From Kiloniellales bacterium (GTDB lineage: Bacteria; Pseudomonadota; Alphaproteobacteria; Kiloniellales; JAKSBE01): 46,427 nucleotides of DNA. Shown here piece by piece: positions 8,496 to 17,275 of the stretch. The stretch spans positions 1 through 46,427 of the forward strand of contig JASJBF010000011.1 in NCBI GenBank assembly GCA_030066685.1, written 5' to 3'. Position 1 is the first letter of the stretch. The number at the start of each line of letters is the position of its first letter. The position numbers and the translations under genes were made by a program. Below the pieces are notes generated by a model. It saw only the letters and a list, made by a program, of their open reading frames with translations, searched no databases and was not told the DNA's origin.

Positions 8496-9008
8496 ATGTC
8501 ACAGAAACTCCAAGCGGGCGCGGAAATGCCCCGATTCGCCCTGCCCGCCGTCGCGGGCGGCGAAATCCAGGTCGGCGGTCCCGGCCGCTGGCAGCTGGTG
8601 GTGGTCTACCGCGGCCGGCACTGCCCGAAGTGCAAGGCCTACCTGGGCCAGCTGGAGGCCCTGAAGGCCGACTTCGCCAAGATCGGCACCGAGATCGTCA
8701 CCCTGTCCTGCGACCCGCGGGAGAAGGCGGAGGCGACCGTCGAGGACTGGCAGCTGAGCCTGCCGGTCGGCTACGACCTTTCCATCGCCCAGGCGCGCGA
8801 CCTGGGGCTCTACGTCTCGGAGCCGCGGAGCGCCCAGGAGACCGACCGACCCTTCGCCGAGCCGGGGCTCTTCGTCGTCAACCCAGAGGGCAGGGCCCAC
8901 ATCATCGACATCTCCAACGCCCCCTTCGCCCGCCCCGACCTGGCCCAGATCGCCGGGGCGATCGGCTTCATCCAGGACAAGGACTACCCGATCCGCGGCA
9001 CGGGCTAA
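8496..9008 (+). CDS. AhpC/TSA-family peroxiredoxin-like protein
   Basis: The product is 170 residues, with AGGAG upstream of the ATG. It has a thioredoxin-fold layout: LQAGAEMPRFALP, then VVVYRGRHCPKCKAYL with C43 and C46, then VTLSCDPREKAEATVEDW, and a late PGLFVVNPEGRAHIIDISN. The active site is a CxxC rather than the single peroxidatic cysteine in PxxxTxxC of classical peroxiredoxins, so it may act as a thiol-disulphide reductase or as a peroxidase. It is divergent from the HNH gene. Confidence 0.8.
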   Translation: MSQKLQAGAEMPRFALPAVAGGEIQVGGPGRWQLVVVYRGRHCPKCKAYLGQLEALKADFAKIGTEIVTLSCDPREKAEATVEDWQLSLPVGYDLSIAQARDLGLYVSEPRSAQETDRPFAEPGLFVVNPEGRAHIIDISNAPFARPDLAQIAGAIGFIQDKDYPIRGTG

Positions 9009-9131
9009 GGGGCGCAGGGCGAAAGTCGCCGTGCCGCACGATGCGGCGGCCGCCGGACCCCAGGTTTCCCAATCCCTGGCATGACGAATTGCGGGGCGAC
9101 GGCAAAGCGCCGATCCACTAGGCTTGCGGCC

Positions 9132-10367
9132 ATGAGAGCCGCGATCTCCCGCCTGCGCGGCGCCGGTGGCCTGGGCGACTGGCGCCGCGAAGACGTTCTG
9201 CTGCTGCTGATGGCCAGCGCGGTGCCGCTGTCCTTCGCGGCCTGGCAGGCGCTGCTGAACAACTTCGCGGTCGAGCGGGCAGCCTTCACCGGCGCCGAGA
9301 TGGGCATCCTGCAGAGCCTGCGCGAGGTGCCGGGCTTCCTCGCCTTCGCGGTGGTCTTTCTGCTGCTGATCCTGCGCGAGCAGACCCTGGCCTACCTGGC
9401 GCTGCTGCTGCTCGGCCTGGGCACCGCGGTCACCGGCTATTTCCCCAGCGTGGCCGGGCTTTACGTCACAACCGTCATCATGTCGCTGGGCTACCACTAC
9501 TACGAGACGGTGCAGATCTCGCTGTCCCTGCAGTGGATCGAGAAGGCGCGGGCGCCCGAGACCCTGGGCCGGATCATCGCCGCCGGGTCCTTCGCCTCCA
9601 TCGTCACCTTCGGCCTGATCTGGCTGGCCTTCGACCTCGCAGGGCTGGACTTCCACTGGGTCTACCTGATGGGCGGCGGCCTGACCGTGGCGATCGCCGT
9701 CTTCGCCTGGATCGTCTTCCCGCGCTTCGAGGAGAAGGTGCGCCAGCACCGCCACATGGTGCTGCGGCCGCGCTACTGGCTCTACTACCTGCTGACCTTC
9801 ATGTCGGGGGCGCGGCGGCAGATCTTCATCGTCTTCGCCGGCTTCCTGATGGTCGAGAAATTCGGCTTCACGGTCGGCGAGATTACCCTGCTGTTCCTGC
9901 TCAACGCGGTGATCAACGTGGTCATGGCGCCGCGCATCGGCCGCCTGATCGGGCGCTGGGGCGAGCGGCGCGCGCTGATCTTCGAGTACCTCGGCCTGAT
10001 CCTGGTCTTCGGCGCCTACGCCTTCGTCGAGAACGCGGCCCTGGCGGCCGGGCTCTACGTGGTCGACCACCTGTTCTTCGCCCTGGCGATCGCGATCAAG
10101 ACCTACTTCCAGAAGATCGCCGATCCCGCCGACATCGCCGCCACCGCCGGGGTCAGCTTCACCATCAACCACATCGCCGCGGTGGTGATCCCGGCCGCCT
10201 TCGGCTTCCTCTGGCTGGTCTCGCCGGCGGCGGTCTTCCTCTCGGGCGCGGCCATGGCGGCGGTCTCGCTGGCCCTGTCCCTGCTGGTCCCGCTGCTGCC
10301 GCGCCCGGGCAACGAGACGCTGCTCGCCGAACGCCGCCCCGCGGTGCCGGCCGCGGCGGCGGAGTAG
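9132..10367 (+). CDS. Major facilitator superfamily transporter
   Basis: The product is 411 residues from ATG 9132, which places the start just before the first charged residues; an upstream ATG at 9081 in the same frame would add a tail without homology. About eleven to twelve hydrophobic segments are visible, in two halves separated by a charged loop (FPRFEEKVRQHRHMVLRPR, around residue 210). The second half contains APRIGRLIGRWGERRAL, the loop signature of MFS proteins. The substrate is unknown. It ends just before a REP-like repeat and convergent recR. Confidence 0.8.
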   Translation: MRAAISRLRGAGGLGDWRREDVLLLLMASAVPLSFAAWQALLNNFAVERAAFTGAEMGILQSLREVPGFLAFAVVFLLLILREQTLAYLALLLLGLGTAVTGYFPSVAGLYVTTVIMSLGYHYYETVQISLSLQWIEKARAPETLGRIIAAGSFASIVTFGLIWLAFDLAGLDFHWVYLMGGGLTVAIAVFAWIVFPRFEEKVRQHRHMVLRPRYWLYYLLTFMSGARRQIFIVFAGFLMVEKFGFTVGEITLLFLLNAVINVVMAPRIGRLIGRWGERRALIFEYLGLILVFGAYAFVENAALAAGLYVVDHLFFALAIAIKTYFQKIADPADIAATAGVSFTINHIAAVVIPAAFGFLWLVSPAAVFLSGAAMAAVSLALSLLVPLLPRPGNETLLAERRPAVPAAAAE

Positions 10368-10382
10368 GACTGGGCCAAACCC

Positions 10383-10503
10383 GGGTCCCCTCACCCTCCC
10401 ACCGCTTCGCGGCGGGCCCCTCCCTCTCCCCCGGGGAGAGGGATGTGGAGGCTTGGCGCGGCCGAAGGCCGAGCCTTAGCCGGAGCTGGGTGAGGGGTGG
10501 GGT
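10383..10503. repeat. Palindromic intergenic repeat between convergent genes
   Basis: The outer arms are GGGTCCCCTCACCC (from 10383) and GGGTGAGGGGTGGGG (10488-10502). An inner perfect stem of TCCCTCTCCCC with GGGGAGAGGGA lies at 10421-10443, with a one-base loop. It fills the gap between the convergent MFS and recR genes and abuts the recR stop. It may serve as a bidirectional terminator, although no T-tract is present. Confidence 0.7.
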
Positions 10504-11097
10504 CTATGCCGGGCGGCGGGCCTTGAGGGCGGCGGTCAGGGTTCCGTCGTCAAGGTAGTCGAGCTCGCCGCCGACCGGGACGCCGTGGGCCAGGCGGGTG
10601 ACCGAGACCCCGCTGGACGACAGGCGTTCGGCCACGACGTGGGCCGTGGTCTGGCCGTCGACCGTGGCGCCGAGGGCCAGGATCACCTCCTCGACCTCGG
10701 ACGCCGCGGCGCGCTCGACCAGGGAGCCGATGCGCAGCTGCTCGGGCCCGCGGCCGTCGAGCGCGGAGAGCGTGCCGCCCAGGACGTGATAGCGGCCCTT
10801 GAAGGCGCCGCTGCGCTCCAGCGCCCAGAGGTCGCCGACCTGCTCGACCACGCAGATCACCCCCGGCTGGCGGCGCGGGTCGGCGCAGATCCCGCAGGGA
10901 TCGACGGTGTCGATGTTGCCGCAGCGGCTGCAGGTCCGGATCGCCTCCCCCGTCCGCTGCAGCGCCGCGGCCAGGGGCAGCAGGAGCTGCTCGCGCTTGG
11001 CGATGAGGTGCAGGGCGGCGCGGCGCGCCGAGCGCGGCCCCAGGCCGGGCAGGCGCGCCAGCAGCTGGATCAGGGTCTCGATCTCGTTCTTGGTCAC
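10504..11097 (-). CDS. recR: Recombination mediator protein RecR
   Basis: The product is 197 residues, the usual RecR length. The order is a helix-hairpin-helix at [19 protein letters not shown], a four-cysteine zinc motif [16 protein letters not shown], a TOPRIM domain starting [17 protein letters not shown] and a C-terminal region with [20 protein letters not shown]. RecR works with RecO (and RecF) to load RecA on gapped DNA. It is the last gene of the dnaX-ybaB-recR operon, 31 bp after ybaB. Confidence 0.97.
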   Translation of the reverse strand: MTKNEIETLIQLLARLPGLGPRSARRAALHLIAKREQLLLPLAAALQRTGEAIRTCSRCGNIDTVDPCGICADPRRQPGVICVVEQVGDLWALERSGAFKGRYHVLGGTLSALDGRGPEQLRIGSLVERAAASEVEEVILALGATVDGQTTAHVVAERLSSSGVSVTRLAHGVPVGGELDYLDDGTLTAALKARRPA

Positions 11098-11128
11098 GGG
11101 AACGCCAGGGTGGCCGCAGCAGCCCGCC

Positions 11129-11452
11129 TCAGAAGGGCAGCTGGAAGCCGGGCGGCAGGCTGAGGCCGCCGGTCAGCTTCTTCATCTCCTCGGCGACGTG
11201 GGCCTCGACCTTGGCCTTGGCATCCGCGGCGGCGGCGACGATCAGGTCCTCCAGGACCTCGATCTCGCCCGGATCGACGATCTTGGGATCGATCTTGACC
11301 GCGCGCAGCTCGCCCTTGCCGCTCATGGTGACCTGGACCATGCCGCCGCCGGAAGCGCCGGTCATCTCGGCCTCGGCCAGCTGCTGCTGCATCTCGGCCA
11401 TCTTGGCCTGCATCTCCTGCGCCTGCTTCATCATCTGACCGAGGTTCTTCAT
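11129..11452 (-). CDS. YbaB/EbfC family nucleoid-associated protein
   Basis: The product is 107 residues. An N-terminal helix rich in M, Q, A and K ([20 protein letters not shown]) is followed by [26 protein letters not shown] and a C-terminal helix ending LPPGFQLPF. This is the full YbaB fold, a small DNA-binding dimer. Its ATG overlaps the dnaX stop by four bases (ATGA, 11449-11452), so the two are probably translationally coupled. Confidence 0.95.
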   Translation of the reverse strand: MKNLGQMMKQAQEMQAKMAEMQQQLAEAEMTGASGGGMVQVTMSGKGELRAVKIDPKIVDPGEIEVLEDLIVAAAADAKAKVEAHVAEEMKKLTGGLSLPPGFQLPF

Positions 11453-13287
11453 GCCTCCGCGTCTCCTTCCTTGGGCGCGGCCGCAGCCGCGCCGGGCTCG
11501 GGTTCGGCCGCCGCCGCGTCGGCCTTGCGGCGGACGGCCAGAAGCTCGGCGCCGGGAAAGGTCTCCAGCGCGGCCTGCACCAGGGGATGCTGCAGGACCT
11601 CGTCGCGCTCCGTCGCCTCGGCGGCCCGGCGCTGCTCGGCCAGGGTCGGCGCGCCGGCCTCGCCCTCCGAGACGCTGACCATCCAGCGCCGGCCGGTCCA
11701 GTCCTGGAGCAGCCGCCCGACCGTGCCCGCGAGCTTCGGCGGCGCCAGCTCGCCGGGGCGGAACTCCAGAATGCCCGGGGCGTAGCGGACCAGGTGCACG
11801 TGGTCGCTGAGATGGACCGCCAGCTTGCCCTCCTTGCGGTCCCAGAAGAGCCGAATCAGGCCCTCGAAGCTCTCGGGCACCGCCGCGGTCGCGGCCTCGG
11901 GCTGCGCCTCGGCGCGCGCCCGGGTTTCGGGGTGATCCTGCGGGGCCGGCTCGGGCGCCGCCTGACGGGCCAAGGCGGCGGCGCCGCCATTGCCGCCGCC
12001 GGTCGAAACCGGCGCCCTCGCCGCCCCGGTCTTCGGGCCGCCGCCGGTCGCGGCCTTGTCGCCCTCCGCAAGCTGGCGAACCAGGGCCTCCGGCGTCGGC
12101 AGGTCGCTCATGTAAGCCAGGCGGATCAGCACCATCTCGGCCGCCTGCAGGGGCCGCTCGGCGGCCTGGGTCTCCTGCAGGCCCTTGAGCAGGACCTGCC
12201 AGGTCCGGGACAGCACCGGCAGGGACAGGCCCTCGCTCAGCGCCTTGCCGCGGGTCCGCTCGGCCTCCGGCGTGCCGGGGTCTTCCAGCATGGCCGGCAC
12301 GACCTTGGCCCGGGTCAGGAAGTGGGTCAGCTCCAAGAGGTCGGACAGCAGGGTCGCCGGGTCGGCGCCGGCGGCGTACATGTCGCTCAGCAGGGCCAGC
12401 GCCTCGGGCAGCTTGCCGCGCAAGGCCGCCTCGAAGAGGTCGAAGATCCGGGTCCGGTCGGCGAGGCCCAGCATCTCAGTGACCCGGGCCGCGGTCACGT
12501 CGCCGCCGGTGTGGGCGATGGCCTGGTCGAGCAGCGACAGGCCGTCGCGCGCCGAGCCGTCGGCCGCCTTGGCGATCAGGGCGATGGCCGCGGGCTCGGC
12601 CGCGACCTCCTCCTTCTCGACGATGGCGGCGAAGCGGTCGCGCAGCACCGCCTCGTCGATCCGCCGCAGGGTCAGGCGCTGGCAGCGCGACTGCACGGTG
12701 ATCGGCACCTTGCGCAGCTCGGTGGTGGCGAAGATGAAGACGACGTGCGGCGGCGGCTCCTCCAGGGTCTTAAGGAGCGCGTTGAAGGCGCTGGTCGAGA
12801 GCATATGCACTTCGTCGATGATGTAGACCTTGCGCCGGGCCGAGACCGGACGGTAGCGCACGCCCTCGATCAGCTCGCGGATGTCGGCCACGCCGGTGCG
12901 GCTGGCGGCGTCCATCTCGATGACGTCGACGTGGCGGTCCTCGGAGATCGCCGTGCAGTGCTCGCAGAGCCCACAGGGCGCCGCCGTCGGGCCGCCGCCG
13001 CCGTCGGGGCCGACGCAGTTGAGCGCCCGGGCGATGATCCGGGCGGTCGTGGTCTTGCCGGTGCCGCGCACCCCGGTCAGCAGGAAGGCCTGGGCGATGC
13101 GGTCCTGGGCGATGGCGTTGGTCAGGATCCGGACGATGGCCTCCTGGCCGGCTAGCTCGGACAGGCGGGTCGGGCGATACTTACGGGCCAGCACCCGGTA
13201 GGCGCCCTCGGGCCCGTCCTGGCCCCGGGGCAGATCTGGCGGCAGGTCCTGCGCCTGCGGCGGGTCTGGGCTCTCGGAGGCGCTCAT
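11449..13287 (-). CDS. dnaX: DNA polymerase III subunit gamma/tau
   Basis: The product is about 612 residues from ATG 13287. The AAA+ clamp-loader domain starts around residue 25 ([20 protein letters not shown]). Walker A is GVRGTGKTT, followed by a four-cysteine zinc module ([22 protein letters not shown], broken here: CVGPDG to CEHC). Walker B is [10 protein letters not shown] and the sensor region is [21 protein letters not shown] proline/alanine-rich linker and a C-terminal tau-like domain ([17 protein letters not shown]) follow. I saw no obvious frameshift signal for a short gamma form. Confidence 0.97.
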   Translation of the reverse strand: MSASESPDPPQAQDLPPDLPRGQDGPEGAYRVLARKYRPTRLSELAGQEAIVRILTNAIAQDRIAQAFLLTGVRGTGKTTTARIIARALNCVGPDGGGGPTAAPCGLCEHCTAISEDRHVDVIEMDAASRTGVADIRELIEGVRYRPVSARRKVYIIDEVHMLSTSAFNALLKTLEEPPPHVVFIFATTELRKVPITVQSRCQRLTLRRIDEAVLRDRFAAIVEKEEVAAEPAAIALIAKAADGSARDGLSLLDQAIAHTGGDVTAARVTEMLGLADRTRIFDLFEAALRGKLPEALALLSDMYAAGADPATLLSDLLELTHFLTRAKVVPAMLEDPGTPEAERTRGKALSEGLSLPVLSRTWQVLLKGLQETQAAERPLQAAEMVLIRLAYMSDLPTPEALVRQLAEGDKAATGGGPKTGAARAPVSTGGGNGGAAALARQAAPEPAPQDHPETRARAEAQPEAATAAVPESFEGLIRLFWDRKEGKLAVHLSDHVHLVRYAPGILEFRPGELAPPKLAGTVGRLLQDWTGRRWMVSVSEGEAGAPTLAEQRRAAEATERDEVLQHPLVQAALETFPGAELLAVRRKADAAAAEPEPGAAAAAPKEGDAEA

Positions 13288-13410
13288 CCGGTGCTTCGCT
13301 CGCGCTGTCTTTCGGCTGCCCAGTATAGTCGTCCGACCGGCCCTCTGTCGAAGCAAGAGGCGTCGGCGGCGAGAAGAATGGGGCCCCGGACCGGGTCCCG
13401 TGGACAGGAG

Positions 13411-13514
13411 GCGGGAGGCTGGACGAACGACCCGGACCGAACTCGTTACGGCTGCTTCCTTCCGGATCTGACCGGGTTGGCGAGGGGTCCGTCCGCCGCC
13501 AACCTCCCGGGCCT
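13411..13514 (-). ncRNA. ffs: Signal recognition particle RNA, small bacterial type (4.5S)
   Basis: The minus strand carries the invariant SRP apical hairpin sequence TCCGGAAGGAAGCAGCC (about 13446-13473), flanked by AACCCGGTCAGA and GTAACGAGTTCGG. The ends pair as GGGAGGTTGG (5') with CCAGCCTCCC (3'), which sets the limits to about 13514 and 13411; exact ends are estimates. The gene sits just upstream of dnaX on the same strand, a known arrangement in alphaproteobacteria. It forms the SRP with Ffh for membrane-protein targeting. Confidence 0.93.
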
Positions 13515-13558
13515 ATATATCAGCCGCCGGCCCCGCCGGCGCAAGCGATTCCCGACCC

Positions 13559-14137
13559 TCAAGCGCCGCCTTTGCAGGCTCCCGGATCGGCGTCGAAGAG
13601 GCAGTCGGCCAGGCGCTCGGCAATGATCGGCGCCAGGGCCGCCTTGAGGCTGCCGGGATCGCCGGGGTCGGCCAGCAGGAGGCGGAAGGGTCCGAGCTCG
13701 ACCTCGCGCGTGGTCTTGAGCTTGCGCGGGTCGCGCAGGGTGAAGGTGAAGGACATCAGGGTGAAGGACTTCGGGTCCTCGGGGTACTTGAGGATCTTGC
13801 GGGAGCGGACCGCGACGTCCAGGCGCTTGCCGGAGGTGCAGGACAGCAGGTCCAGGTCGTCGATCAGGTTGTGCGCCTCGTTGTTGCGCACGACCTCGAA
13901 GCTGTAGGGCCTGCGCCCGTCCTCGGGCGCCAGTTCCTCGAGCACCTCGCCGACGGTCTCGGAGATCCGCACCGGCCGGAGGCGCCGGCCGGCGCCCTCG
14001 GGGTCGGTGTAGATCCAGATCCGCGGCTGCTGTCGGAAGCCGATCAGGCAGCCGAAGGACTGCGCCCGGACCTCGACGGTCAAGCCCGGCAGCAAGATGA
14101 CAGCGAGCAGACATGCGGCCATGACGGAGCGGGCCAT
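13559..14137 (-). CDS. Secreted protein of unknown function
   Basis: The product is 192 residues from ATG 14137. A signal peptide is evident (MARSVMAACLLAVILLPGLT to about VRAQS). The mature protein has three to four cysteines (FGCLIGF, LLSCTSGKR, DCLFDADPGAC) that could form disulphides, and alternating strands such as SFTLMSFTFTLRDPRKLK. I recognise no family. It is transcribed towards the SRP RNA gene and is divergent from the linalool dehydratase-like gene. Confidence 0.7.
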   Translation of the reverse strand: MARSVMAACLLAVILLPGLTVEVRAQSFGCLIGFRQQPRIWIYTDPEGAGRRLRPVRISETVGEVLEELAPEDGRRPYSFEVVRNNEAHNLIDDLDLLSCTSGKRLDVAVRSRKILKYPEDPKSFTLMSFTFTLRDPRKLKTTREVELGPFRLLLADPGDPGSLKAALAPIIAERLADCLFDADPGACKGGA

Positions 14138-14317
14138 GGGCCTGATCCCCTTATTGTTCTTGTCACCCCCCAGGGCGGCCGCCTCGCCCGACCCATCCGA
14201 TAGACTGCGACGGACGCGGTCGGCGCGCAAGGGGTCGCGCCGGAATCCGACCCTGAGCCAATGGGGAACCCCGCCAGGCCGACTTGCTCCGGCGGGCCCA
14301 CCGCAGCAGCCAGGCGC

Positions 14318-14346
14318 TTGACTCACGCGAGTCCGGAATTTAGTAT
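14318..14346 (+). promoter_or_regulatory. Sigma-70-type promoter for the Ldi-like gene
   Basis: TTGACT at 14318-14323 and TAGTAT at 14341-14346 are separated by exactly 17 bp. The -10 hexamer lies inside the left arm of the palindrome at 14339-14364, so a repressor bound there would block polymerase. The downstream gene starts at 14377 after AAAGGAG, giving a short leader. Confidence 0.6.
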
Positions 14347-14364
14347 ACCGATCAGTATACTAAA
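14339..14364. promoter_or_regulatory. Palindromic operator, probable TetR-type site
   Basis: TTTAGTATAC at 14339-14348 is the perfect complement of GTATACTAAA at 14355-14364, with a 6-bp spacer CGATCA. The 26-bp site overlaps the -10 element of the promoter. The second gene of the transcript is a TetR-family regulator, which makes autorepression the simplest model. Confidence 0.75.
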
Positions 14365-14376
14365 GGAGCCGAAACG

Positions 14377-15423
14377 ATGCGAGCGATTGTGAGCGATCCG
14401 ACCTCGGCGGCGAAGGACCGCCTCGAGCGGTGCTATTCCGGCGGTGCGTGCGACTGGACCCGGATCTATCGGCCGAAGAGGGAGATGCTGAACTTCGCGA
14501 GCCGCTATCACCTGGTCTATCCGGCGCTCGCTTACTTCGTCGAACTCAAGCGGGATCCAAGCCAGGCCGAGAGGCTGCGGCCACAGCTGGATGCGATCTA
14601 TCGCGGCCTTCTCGAACCGAGGTGCTGGACCTACTGGCATAGCGAGCTCGGCGAGCAGACCTGGCCGTTGCAGGAACGGAACCTGACCTATGCCGGGCGT
14701 CTCGCGACCTTCATCGGGTTCTACATCGACGCCTTCGGCGCGCCGCCGGCCGACCGCATCGAGCTCGAGGGGCGTGCGACGACCTATGAGGAGCTCTCCC
14801 GCGGACTCTGGGAACAGATGACGGTATCGCCGAGCTGCGGCGTGAGCTGCTACCACCACCAGTCGATGGTGATGTGCAACGCGCACATGCTGATCAACAA
14901 CAGGCTCCACGATCGCCTCTTCGGGACCGATTTCGCCGCCGCGAACGCCAGGTGGCTGGCAACCGTCGAGGACCATCTGCTGAGCGGCGAGGAGACCGGC
15001 CCGCTGTTCTACTTCGGCACCCAGCCGGACAAGCCGTTCCCGCTGGTCGAGAAGCGTGCGCTGGGCGCGGACATCTGGGCGCTTTTCCTGATGAGCGGGG
15101 TCGTGCCGGATCGCGTGACGACCTGGTTCGAGCGCTGGCAGCGGAACATCGTCTCCGCGGGCGGCGGCGCCTTCGTCCGGGTCGCCGACTGGGAAGCCGA
15201 GCAGGAGTTCTCGTCGAACGAACTTGCCACGGCCTGGGCCTTCTGCCTGGCCAAGGAACTGGGGCAAAGGAGCCGGGCGGAACGTCTACGACGGTATCTT
15301 GTGCCAAGGGTCGAGGATGGTTTCGAGCTCGATCCCTACAATACCGGTCTGTTCCTGCTGGGCGAAGGCCTGGAAGCAGGCGCCTTCCACCGGCTGATCA
15401 ACGGCCCGCTTGGAAGAGCATAG
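14377..15423 (+). CDS. Linalool dehydratase/isomerase-like protein
   Basis: The product is 348 residues with AAAGGAG eight bases before ATG. It resembles the helical (alpha/alpha)-barrel linalool dehydratase-isomerase family (PF18566-like). Recognisable segments are CWTYWHSELGEQTWPLQERN around residue 83, LTYAGRLATFIGFYIDAFG, and CYHHQSMVMCNAHMLINNRL with C158 and C167 nine residues apart, the same spacing as the two active-site cysteines of the characterised enzyme; HDRLFGTDF follows. No signal peptide is seen, whereas the characterised enzyme is periplasmic. A hydratase/dehydratase role on a terpenoid or other substrate is an inference. Its TAG stop overlaps the GTG start of a TetR gene by one base. 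Confidence 0.65.
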   Translation: MRAIVSDPTSAAKDRLERCYSGGACDWTRIYRPKREMLNFASRYHLVYPALAYFVELKRDPSQAERLRPQLDAIYRGLLEPRCWTYWHSELGEQTWPLQERNLTYAGRLATFIGFYIDAFGAPPADRIELEGRATTYEELSRGLWEQMTVSPSCGVSCYHHQSMVMCNAHMLINNRLHDRLFGTDFAAANARWLATVEDHLLSGEETGPLFYFGTQPDKPFPLVEKRALGADIWALFLMSGVVPDRVTTWFERWQRNIVSAGGGAFVRVADWEAEQEFSSNELATAWAFCLAKELGQRSRAERLRRYLVPRVEDGFELDPYNTGLFLLGEGLEAGAFHRLINGPLGRA

Positions 15424-16016
15424 TGCGCGGCATACCGGCGGAGACCCGAAGGCGCATCCTCGAAGCCGCAGCGGATCTGTTCTATGCCAAGGGTATTCGC
15501 GCCGTCGGCGTCGACGCCGTCGCTTCGGCGGCAGGGGTCACGAAACGGACCCTCTACCTACATTTCGACAGCAAGGACGATCTGATCGCGGCCGTCCTGG
15601 AGGCGCGAAACGAGCCCGTCCTCGCCGGCTTGATCAAGTCGATGAATCGGGTCTCCGGTGGCCTTGCAGCGCAGGTCGAAGGCTTGTTCCGGGCCTTCGC
15701 CCGGCAGGCCGGCAATCCGAAATGGCAGGGCTGCCCCTTCGCCCGCGCGGTCTCGGAACTTCGCGAGACCCCGAACGAAGCCGTCTCCGACATCGCGGCG
15801 AAGCACAAGCGGGCCTTCGAGGAATGGCTGGCGGGTCACCTGGCATCCCACGGCGTCAATGAGCCGGCCCGGCTCGCCCGGCAATTGATGGTCTTGCTTG
15901 ACGGCTGCATCACCCAGATCCTGATCCATCGCGATCCCGCCTATGCGGAGGCGGCCGCAGATGCGGCGGTCGAGCTGGTCGAGCACCGACTGTCCGACAA
16001 GCGTAAGGCCGACTGA
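15423..16016 (+). CDS. TetR/AcrR-family transcriptional regulator
   Basis: The product is about 197 residues from GTG 15423, which overlaps the preceding stop (TAGTG); GGAAGAG lies upstream. The N-terminal HTH is classical: RRRILEAAADLFYAKGIRAV, then VDAVASAAGVTKRTLYLHFD and SKDDLIAAVLEAR. The C-terminal ligand domain has GNPKWQGCPFARAVSELRE and a late helix LMVLLDGCITQILIH. Coupling with the Ldi-like enzyme and the palindrome upstream of both argue that it represses its own operon and responds to the enzyme's substrate or product. Confidence 0.92.
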   Translation: MRGIPAETRRRILEAAADLFYAKGIRAVGVDAVASAAGVTKRTLYLHFDSKDDLIAAVLEARNEPVLAGLIKSMNRVSGGLAAQVEGLFRAFARQAGNPKWQGCPFARAVSELRETPNEAVSDIAAKHKRAFEEWLAGHLASHGVNEPARLARQLMVLLDGCITQILIHRDPAYAEAAADAAVELVEHRLSDKRKAD

Positions 16017-16078
16017 CGCAGGGTTGCGCAAGGGCGCTGATTGCCCGGCGTCGGAAGCTGTGCCACCTTCGCCTCGGC

Positions 16079-17005
16079 ATGCCCGATCCCGACCACCGGA
16101 AGCCCAACTTCTATGCCAGCGGCGGGCTGGACCGCGCCCACGACAGGCGCGGCGACCCGTCCTGGCTGGCCGAGCGGCTGGCCGACCCGCGGACCCTGCT
16201 GGTGCCGGTCTGGCGCCAGCGCAACCTCTTCCTGCAGGTCGAGGTGCCGCGGGCCCGTTTCCTGCGGACCGACGAGGCCGGGCACCTGGTCGAGCAGTCC
16301 GCCGGCCTGGCCCTGCTCGGGCTCTACGAGGAGACGGCCTACATCGCCCTCGACCTGACGCCCCTGGAGGCGCCCGAGCCGGGGCCGGCGCTGACCGCCG
16401 ACAGCGCCTTCCAGGACATCCGGGCGGTCGGCCCCCTGCTGGCCCATTGGGAGGGCGCGCTGCTGGCCTACGCCCGGGGCATGATGTACTGGCATTCGCG
16501 GCACCGCTTCTGCGGCCTCTGCGGCCATCCGACCGAGAGCCTGGAGGCCGGGCACCTGCGCCGCTGCCGCAATCCGGACTGCGGCACGCCGCATTTCCCG
16601 CGCACCGATCCGGCGGTGATCATGCTGGTCCATGACGGCGCGCGCTGCCTGATGGGCCGCCAGGCCGTCTGGCCGGCCGGCATGCACTCGACCCTGGCCG
16701 GCTTCGTGGAGCCGGGCGAGAGCTTGGAGGACGCGGTCGCCCGCGAGGTCGAGGAGGAGAGCGGCATCCGCGTCGACGAGGTCCGCTACCATTCCTCCCA
16801 GCCCTGGCCCTTCCCCTCCTCGATCATGCTCGGCTTCCACGCCCGCTACGCCGGCGGCGAGCTCGTGGTCAATCCCGATGAGCTGGAGAGCGCGCGCTGG
16901 TTCACCCGCGACGAGCTGCTCAACTCGCCGGAGGACGACAGGCTGCGCCTGCCGCGCCGGGACTCCATCGCGCGGCGCCTGATCGAGGACTGGCTGGCGG
17001 GCTGA
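16079..17005 (+). CDS. nudC: NAD(+) diphosphatase (NADH pyrophosphatase), Nudix family
   Basis: The product is 308 residues. After an N-terminal domain, a zinc ribbon is formed by C145, C148, C163 and C168 (FCGLCG and CRNPDC). The Nudix box runs from G208 (GFVEPGESLEDAVAREVEEE), followed by the NudC-specific SQPWPFPSS motif. The enzyme splits NAD(H) to NMN(H) and AMP, and family members also remove NAD caps from RNA. It begins 62 bp after the TetR gene and may be independent of it. Confidence 0.95.
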   Translation: MPDPDHRKPNFYASGGLDRAHDRRGDPSWLAERLADPRTLLVPVWRQRNLFLQVEVPRARFLRTDEAGHLVEQSAGLALLGLYEETAYIALDLTPLEAPEPGPALTADSAFQDIRAVGPLLAHWEGALLAYARGMMYWHSRHRFCGLCGHPTESLEAGHLRRCRNPDCGTPHFPRTDPAVIMLVHDGARCLMGRQAVWPAGMHSTLAGFVEPGESLEDAVAREVEEESGIRVDEVRYHSSQPWPFPSSIMLGFHARYAGGELVVNPDELESARWFTRDELLNSPEDDRLRLPRRDSIARRLIEDWLAG

Positions 17006-17275
17006 CGGCCGCCCCGCGCCCGACCGATGGGCCGAGACGAGCCCGATACTCCGGATTCAGTCGAACGGCTCCAGCCGCCGCTCGAGCACGCCAGATCTCG
17101 GAACTACCGATCCAATTAAAATTTAAAGTCGTATATATTTGGTGATTTTCTAACATTGATTGCCGGACTATGCTCGAGAAACACCTTAGAGCGTAACACC
17201 TACATGATAAGACAATCACTGATTGTCACGAGTGAGATCCTGAATGACAGATCCTTGACAGGGAGAACCAAAATC
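17006..17275. promoter_or_regulatory. AT-rich leader with a short palindrome before the second M14 hydrolase
   Basis: This 270-bp gap is unusually AT-rich for the window around 17110-17160. GACAATC at 17211-17217 and GATTGTC at 17221-17227 form a perfect palindrome with a 3-bp centre, 49 bp before the ATG at 17276. It could be an operator. No protein frame is convincing here. Confidence 0.4.

Noticed and set aside
9005-9131. Start of the MFS gene at ATG 9081
   Set aside because: The extra 17 residues are not hydrophobic and have no ribosome site; ATG 9132 is nearer to the first helix.
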